Positions 57,396 to 64,000 of a stretch of DNA of 64,000 nt are shown here, in pieces. Source of the DNA: Selaginella tamariscina (Eukaryota > Streptophyta > Lycopodiopsida > Selaginellales > Selaginellaceae); assembly GCA_003024785.1 (NCBI GenBank), contig PUQB01000192.1, positions 256,751 to 320,750 on the forward strand, given 5' to 3'. The position numbers and the translations under genes were made by a program. The first letter of the stretch is position 1, and the number at the start of each line of letters is the position of its first letter. The notes below the pieces were generated by a model, which was given only the letters and a program-made list of their open reading frames with translations, was not told the origin of the DNA and searched no databases.

Positions 57396-59501
57396 TAAGT
57401 AGTATGCCATTACATACGCGTGCATGTGTACACATCAGTTTACATATCATACTCACATTGAGTGTGTGAGCATGAAATAAGGTTTAACACATTGAGAAAT
57501 TGGTTAGTTAAGGTTACTTATGATAATGAAAATGATTCAAATCTTATTGTCATCTGCAGACACACTTTGTTCTGGAATCAACTGGAGGATAATATATATT
57601 GAATAATGCACTTGAAACAGATTCAAAGAAACAATACTAGTTGCTTCCATGTAAATATATATGTGTATTTTTGCATCATATGTGTGTATGCATGCCATAA
57701 ATTATAGTAAATTTTTCATATATAAAAAGCTTACATATAATATGTTTATACTTATATATTTGCTAAATTTGTACATGTCTATGCATTATTATACAGGACG
57801 ATACAAAAAGGGATAGAAAACCTATTACAAGATGCTTACGAAAATGCTTACACATTCTTTAAAACTATTTCACAAAGTGCATATATAATTTATTTTTCTA
57901 TTTAGTGTATGAAAATTTTAAAATCCCTTTTAAGAATTAGGAAACTTTAGTATGCATAATAAAATAGATATATATTTAATATATATATATATATTTATAG
58001 ATAAATAAATAATTCAAATAAGAAATTTGCAGACTGGAGGAATTTTTCAATTGGAATGTTATATTTAACATAAAAATAAAAAAACAAGAAGTACATCATG
58101 TATAGAAATATAGCAGTGTTTAAATAGATAATACCTATTTATATTATAGAAAGAAGCTGGATTATGTTGGTTTATCAATTTTAAATTGAACAGTCTTTGA
58201 CCTCTGACAAAGATGACTCCCACCTCACTCAGCATAACTTTGTAAACTTGAGAGAGAGAGAGAGAGTATGTGGTTGTGGTTTAAATACGAGTGTGTGAAT
58301 ACAGCACGCATATCGCACATACTTAAACGTACATAGCAGAAGATTATCTCTGTTGTGTGTGTGTGTGTGTGTTATATGTACATAGGAAACTGCATCATAT
58401 ACATTTTACTTCTTTTGGACTTAAGGATGTCAATAGATATATGTAATACAAGATTGTTGTATATATAAAAATATAGAAAGTTCATGTAGCAGGTGTCTGT
58501 AATGAGGGGAATACAAATATACATCAGACACATAAAAGTACATGGGGATATAGGGGGTTGTATGTCTGTGTAATGTTTGTGTGTGTATACGTGCATAATA
58601 TAAGATGCCTGCATATAAATATACGATTAGACTATATATACATGAAGTCTCTTTCAGTTTTCATACTTCCGGGCATATACACATACATATTGACCTACTC
58701 ATATATAGTAGATAGTGTATATATCCATTTAAACATTTTAAGTTTTGAAGTGGGAGAGAAGTTTCAGGGTATATATGTAAACTTAAACTTCGAAGGGTAT
58801 CTATTAAATAGGATAGATTTTAGGGGAGTATATATGAAAACTTCTCTATATTTTATTCTTAGTGTCGCAATGTTACACATGTAAGCAACTGCATATTTCT
58901 CTCTCTCTCTCTCTCTCTCTCACCACACACACACACATACACACACACACCTGCATAGATGTAGTAGACAAATAAACACGCACAACTACCCTCACACACA
59001 TACATTCTAAGTAACACTTGTTAAACACTCAAATCTTGTTTGTAACTGTGAGAGAGAGATATGATGTGTATTACATTGTATCTTCTAAGCTTCTTTCTGC
59101 ACTTACCATATTACACACGATACATATGTATATTCATATGTACCTATACATATACAAATATACATACACATTTGTATACCTTATGCCACATCAGCTTAAA
59201 GACATTAAAGTTTATGATAATGCTTATAAACTTGAATCTCAGTGATGAGGCAAGAATTGGCGTGAGTTTAGATTTCAAATACGTATTCTAATGTTTATTC
59301 CAATTAATTTAATACAACATAATGATTATTGTTTTATAGTATAATTCTTATAAGCTCTGTTTTATGCCCAAAAGTAACTAACATAGTTATCATTTATTAA
59401 AGTCTATATAACGAGCACAGGCCCAGAGTTGTAGAAGTAAGAACTTGGTGAAATATCACAACAATGAATTATTTTATTATAATATAAATTCGATAGTACC
59501 A
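57396..59501. other. Microsatellite-rich intergenic DNA
   Basis: No gene supported. GA run at 58252-58266, TG run near 58355-58373, and CT then CA runs at about 58899-58950. The open frames here are AT-rich or repeat-driven. Confidence 0.6.
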
Positions 59502-60323
59502 TCAGTTGAGAAGCCACATAATGTCATTAGGTAGAACCCAGTGGCAATCGTAGCCAGGGTGACAAACACTAAGTCGCTGAAGTATCCCACCATCTGTCAT
59601 CTTCAGGGATAGTTCGTACATGAGAGAATGCAGAATATAATTACACGTGTAAAAAGCAAATGGAAACATGTAGAGGTGACAAGCAATTGCAGGGTGCAGT
59701 GTAGTTTTGAATTTCTTGATACTAGTGATTGTTACTTGTTGGTTGGAGCCTTTAGTATCCAAGCTGGACATCACTAAGATGTTATTCTGGCCGAGGATGC
59801 CCACCACGAACTCTGCCATTTCCTCAAAGGAGATCAAGCAAGTCTGTCTCGCCCTTGGTTGTTGCAGCTTCACATTCAGAGAGTCCCACATATTACTGGT
59901 GTTAGGTATGCCTAGCTGGTCTTGAAGATGAGGTAGAGATGAACTGGAGATTGTGAATCTCCTTAGGCAGAAAATGTGTGTTCGGAACCTGAATGTCAAA
60001 ATCAGGCAGAGTCAAGTTATAGCCTGGAACCTGCTAAAGAAAAGATTTCTCCACTTGCTAGCTTGGCCATATCCTCCTCCACCAAGTGAAGTGGCCAATT
60101 TAAAGAACTGCACATCTTCAGTGCAGAGAAGATGGCCTACTTTGCAAAATTCTGTTGCATGATTTATTAGACTACCATTTGAGATGATATCCTTAAATTT
60201 TTGGACTTCATCCACTGTAAAAGTAGGTGCTCCACGTACAACTAGTTCCGGTATGTGCACATTTGGCATTTTACTCTCCCAGTTTCTTAACCAGTTGTTA
60301 TCTTGACTGCATGCAATAATCAC
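59502..60323 (-). pseudogene. Unrecognised gene, 3' exon, one clear frame shift
   Basis: After a TTGTTTCAG acceptor the exon opens at 60323: VIIACSQDNNWLRNWESKMP, VHIPELVVRGAPTFTVDEVQ, KFKDIISNGSLINHATEFCK, VGHLLCTEDVQFFKLATSLG. It then shifts to PGYNLTLPDFDIQVPNTHFL near 60010 and shifts again to LPHLQDQLGIPNTSNMWDSL, FEEMAEFVVGILGQNNILVM and LHPAIACHLYMFPFAFYTCN. A stop lies at 59502-59504, and an AATAAA-like signal follows on the minus strand. About 270 codons of good protein texture. The upstream exons are not found; the region to 64 kb is AT-rich. Family unknown. Confidence 0.5.
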
Positions 60324-63300
60324 CTGAAACAAGTACCTTTAAAATATGAATGGAAACACAATATTTATGAGAATCATACCATGCAAAGTAGAATTATAAC
60401 CAAGAAGCCCATGTAGATCTCTGTGAAGAGGGAAGAAGCTAATTGCTTTCCTCTCTCAATGGGAATACGAAGGTAATATATTAATTGAAGTTTAGAGTCA
60501 AGACAAGGACTGGGACAAATTTAAAATAAAATAATATTAAATGGCCATGGGCCTACATAAAAGTTAAATAAGAAAAAAGTTTTCTTGACTGTGAATTCTA
60601 GGGTAGGTTCTATTATACAAGCCTGAAAAGATTATATATATGATTTGGTATATATTACATACGTGTTTTTCTTTTGTTTTTTAGTATTTATTAATTAATT
60701 AAAATTTTAACTAATTATCATTAATACAAAAAGGGGCTAGGAACAATTACAAATAAAAACAGAAATTCAAAATAATTACATACAAGGGAAGAATATACAA
60801 AAATATTTAAAACTAAGGGAATAATTGAGTGTACGGATCCACAATATATTATTTTATAAATGCTTACAATGGCGGCCAATATATTAAATGTATATAAATT
60901 TATATTTATTTATTTACTTATTTATTTAATGATAATATATTAAATGTATAACGCAAATGCTTATAATAAGTATTAAATTTTTATAAATGCTTACAATGGC
61001 AGCCAATATATTAAATGTATGTATATTTATATTTATTTATTTATTTATTTAATGACAATATATTAAATGTATAGCACAAATGCTTATAATAAGTATTAAA
61101 TTTTATAAATGCTTACAATGGTAAATGTATGTATATTAATATATATATTTATATTTAATGACAATATATTAAATGTATATAACATAAATGCTTATAATAA
61201 GTAATTTAATATAATACATTTAATATTTATTTATTTATATTAATGGCACTCTAGTGTTCCCTTCCTTAAAATTCTATTTCCTTACTTGTAATTGGTTTTA
61301 CAATTATCCTTTATATGTCAATTCCCCTAAATTCTATCTATGCCACAAATAATTTATAAGGTGCTAATTAATGAAGGAAAAACAAATAAAATCCAAGATT
61401 TAAAATGTAAACAAGATAGATTGGACTTTTGATTTTTATATGTGCCTAGTTTTAAATGACTCAAATATAAGTATATTTTAGTATTAAATTGGGATTTCCA
61501 TGTTATATATATATAATTATTATTTAAAATGTTAAAGAATCATTGGTTAAGTCAAAATTGAAAAAGGATCTTATATATATTTACAATATATTATATATAC
61601 TTAATGTCAAAAGTAAGTAAATAAGACAAATATGATAAGCACACAAGCTTTAGGTACATTGTCATTTTTGAACAGTTTAAATATGTTTCATATTTATTTT
61701 ATAACTTAGTTTGTTCTTTGAATCTTTAATTTAAAAAGAAATAAGATATTTTTTATTTTAAACATTGGTTTACATGGTTTCCATTCATATGCATAAGTTA
61801 TTAATTTAACAATTCAAAAAAAAAAATCTCATTATTTAAAAAGCCTTCCAAATCGAGTTTTGAGCTATTTCTCATGTAAGGTTTATCAAAAATATTCATA
61901 TGCCTTGGTGGTTAATAAATATAATATTGTTGAAGAAAGATTAAAACAAAGTAAAACAACAAAAAATTAGGGCAAAACAAACTAACAATAAAAATTTAAG
62001 ATAAAATCAATAGTAACAAATTCATCACAACATTAAATAATTTCAAGTTTAAAATATAAGTTTATAAATTTTAATATTTTGTTTGAAGAAAATCTCACTA
62101 TTAATTTATAAATTTTAATTTTAAAATAAACAATGTGATTTTAATATATTTTAAAATATATTAATTTGATACAATGTTTAGTATAGTTTGCTTGTTCTAT
62201 AATATATATATATATATATAAGGAAATTTTAGAAAAATTCAAATGCATGTACATATATAACAATAATGATATTACTTTATATGAAGCTTTTAAAGATAAG
62301 CAATATTATTTATATTCATAAATTTGAAATTATTAGTAAAAGTATTGGACATGGTAATTAGTTTAAAAATTAATAGTGATATTAAGATTTTTATGTTTTT
62401 AATATGTTCAAATTGAACTTAAGTTTTAACTATACTTACATAGTTTTTTACATATATACACATTCTATATTAGTTATGTGTATGTATTTGGCCTCTTTAA
62501 ATTTTAAAAATTAATAATTTATCATCCAACCCGTGAAATTAAAAGAAAAAAAATTATGTATTAGTTCGATTAGAAAATTATGGAACCAAACAAAAATGTT
62601 TTTGCTTATTTTGTATTTGACATGTATTCAACAATTAAGATTCATCAACTTTATCTTTCAATGTATTACTTTTTAATAAACTTCTCTAACAACGCTACAT
62701 CTATATTCTCTCTAGTAACGCTACATTTATATCCTCACTGGGAATGTTACTAAAATTTAATTCTTTAATTTTTTATTTTTATTTAGGAATTTTCATTTAC
62801 ATTTTCACCTATTAACATGTTATCTACATTATTATTTTTTTAGACTATTTGATTTACATTATTATTTTTCTTTGGCCTACTTGATTTTCTTTTAAAAGGA
62901 ACTACATCTTCAAAAAAACTAACTTCCATGTTCAAAACGACACCTGCAATACATAACATTTCAAAATCCTAATTTTATTTTTTATACTTTATTAGTTAAT
63001 TTAATTTAAGTTAAGGCTTAATTGACTTAATAATTATTTATTTTTCATCAAAATTTGGTGACTATTTTTGTTTAACCATGTCCTACTAAATCTCACATTG
63101 TTCTTTGTGTTTGTGACATCAAATTTAATATTGAAATGCATACAATATATGGATAATACATAACATTAATTATATGAATGTATTTGATCTTATTTTACAT
63201 ACATAAACTTAATGTTATTTTTACAATTAGTGTATTTAATTGTATATATTTAAGTAAACAGAGTGCGTTTCTTATGATTAATGCGTTTTACTATTAAATG

Positions 63301-64000
63301 TGTCATAGTTTGTTCTTTTATACTTTGTTTAACATATACATAAATAAATGTATGCTTACATATGTATATCTACACATGTTAATATAGTTTTTTTTCTTCA
63401 GGAATGTATATGTGTTAATACAAAACTTTCTACTACTGAATTAAAATATATTCCTTCAAGGTATTATTCATAAATCTCTTTCTTTAATAATAATATATTA
63501 AATTTACTAGGACTTGAGATTTGTTAGGTCTCATTAAATACTCCAATGTAAAAGAATATATCTGCTCTTTAAAACTTTCTAATGTTGCAAAATACTTAAC
63601 AAGTAACATAGAAACACTCATAGACTTGTGCAATATTATGAGAATCGTGGGAACACTTTCAAACCTATGCAGTACTATTTCATTACAAAAATTCATCTTC
63701 CAGGTGTGCACACACACATGAATATATATATATATATAATACAACATTTATGAGTCAAATTACATATATATATGTATATATGATTGACATGAATGTGATA
63801 TATATATATATATATATATATAATGTTTTTTACATATTTTAATGTCTCAAAATCTCTCTTTAAAAATCCTTTGGACTATGTTTTTTTATTTTAGTATATG
63901 TAGAATATATATATACATGCTTGTGTATTGTGTATGTGTTTAAGACCTTATAATACACACACACATCTGACACATAAAAAGTTGCATAAAACAGTTTGTG
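60324..64000. other. Very AT-rich intergenic DNA
   Basis: No gene supported. Contains the tandem repeat listed at 60855-61205, (TA)n runs near 62203-62220, 63720-63738 and 63800-63822, and long A/T stretches. Confidence 0.6.
60855..61205 (+). repeat. Tandem repeat, three units of about 120 bp
   Basis: Each unit has TTTATAAATGCTTACAATGG, an ATTTATTTATTTA-type run, AATATATTAAATGTATA and AAATGCTTATAATAAGTA. The third unit is shortened. Confidence 0.8.

Noticed and set aside
1..64000. tRNA, rRNA, CRISPR array or organelle insertion
   Set aside because: No cloverleaf-type tRNA, rRNA wording or spaced identical repeats noticed by eye. The window is nuclear repeat DNA. A tRNAscan run would be decisive.

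Overview
The window looks like repeat-rich nuclear DNA of a land plant. Supporting features are a PLS-type PPR remnant, SWEET and DAA1-type AAA ATPase exons, plant L1-type LINEs with a zf-RVT C-terminus, a chromodomain-bearing Ty3 element, TTTAGGG telomere-like repeats, and GT-AG introns. Introns of only 46-69 bp in several genes, together with the PPR wording, suggest a seed-free plant, perhaps a lycophyte such as Selaginella or a fern. That placement is inference. No gene in the window is clearly intact. Nearly every recognisable gene carries one-base shifts or stops, so this is either a gene-fragment graveyard or an assembly with uncorrected indels.

Layout. 1-4.1 kb: PPR remnant, EgtB/OvoA-like remnant, and an unrecognised four-exon minus-strand gene. 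4.1-8.4 kb: AT-rich DNA with a degenerate tandem repeat. 8.4-10 kb: Ty3 RNase H relic, a small multi-exon gene and SWEET exons on the minus strand. 12.4-29.95 kb: six LINE-type units joined head to tail, each ending in the same GAAAGTTGATAGG tail. 30-31.6 kb: aspartylglucosaminidase and F-box remnants. 31.6-37.5 kb: inverted duplication of an unknown gene around a minus-strand gene resembling the mainly fungal DUF3669 family. 38.5-38.95 kb: AAA ATPase fragment.

40.528-57.386 kb is the most interesting part. It reads as one Mutator-like DNA transposon, with a 9-bp target duplication (GAAAATATG) and imperfect terminal inverted similarity. It has two divergent genes: a MULE-type transposase on the minus strand, and on the plus strand a gene whose C-terminal half resembles N4/N6 amino-methyltransferases. 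The second gene has a leader made of hairpin-bearing tandem repeats. The transposase is split by a complete Ty3 chromovirus (42.848-51.912 kb, duplication CCTAA) inserted at an intron acceptor. That Ty3 is in turn split by a solo LTR of a related element in the opposite orientation (47.577-49.414 kb, duplication CATGC). The order of events is therefore MULE, then Ty3, then solo LTR.

57.4-64 kb: microsatellite-rich and AT-rich DNA with one unrecognised minus-strand gene near 60 kb. I saw no tRNA, rRNA or CRISPR.
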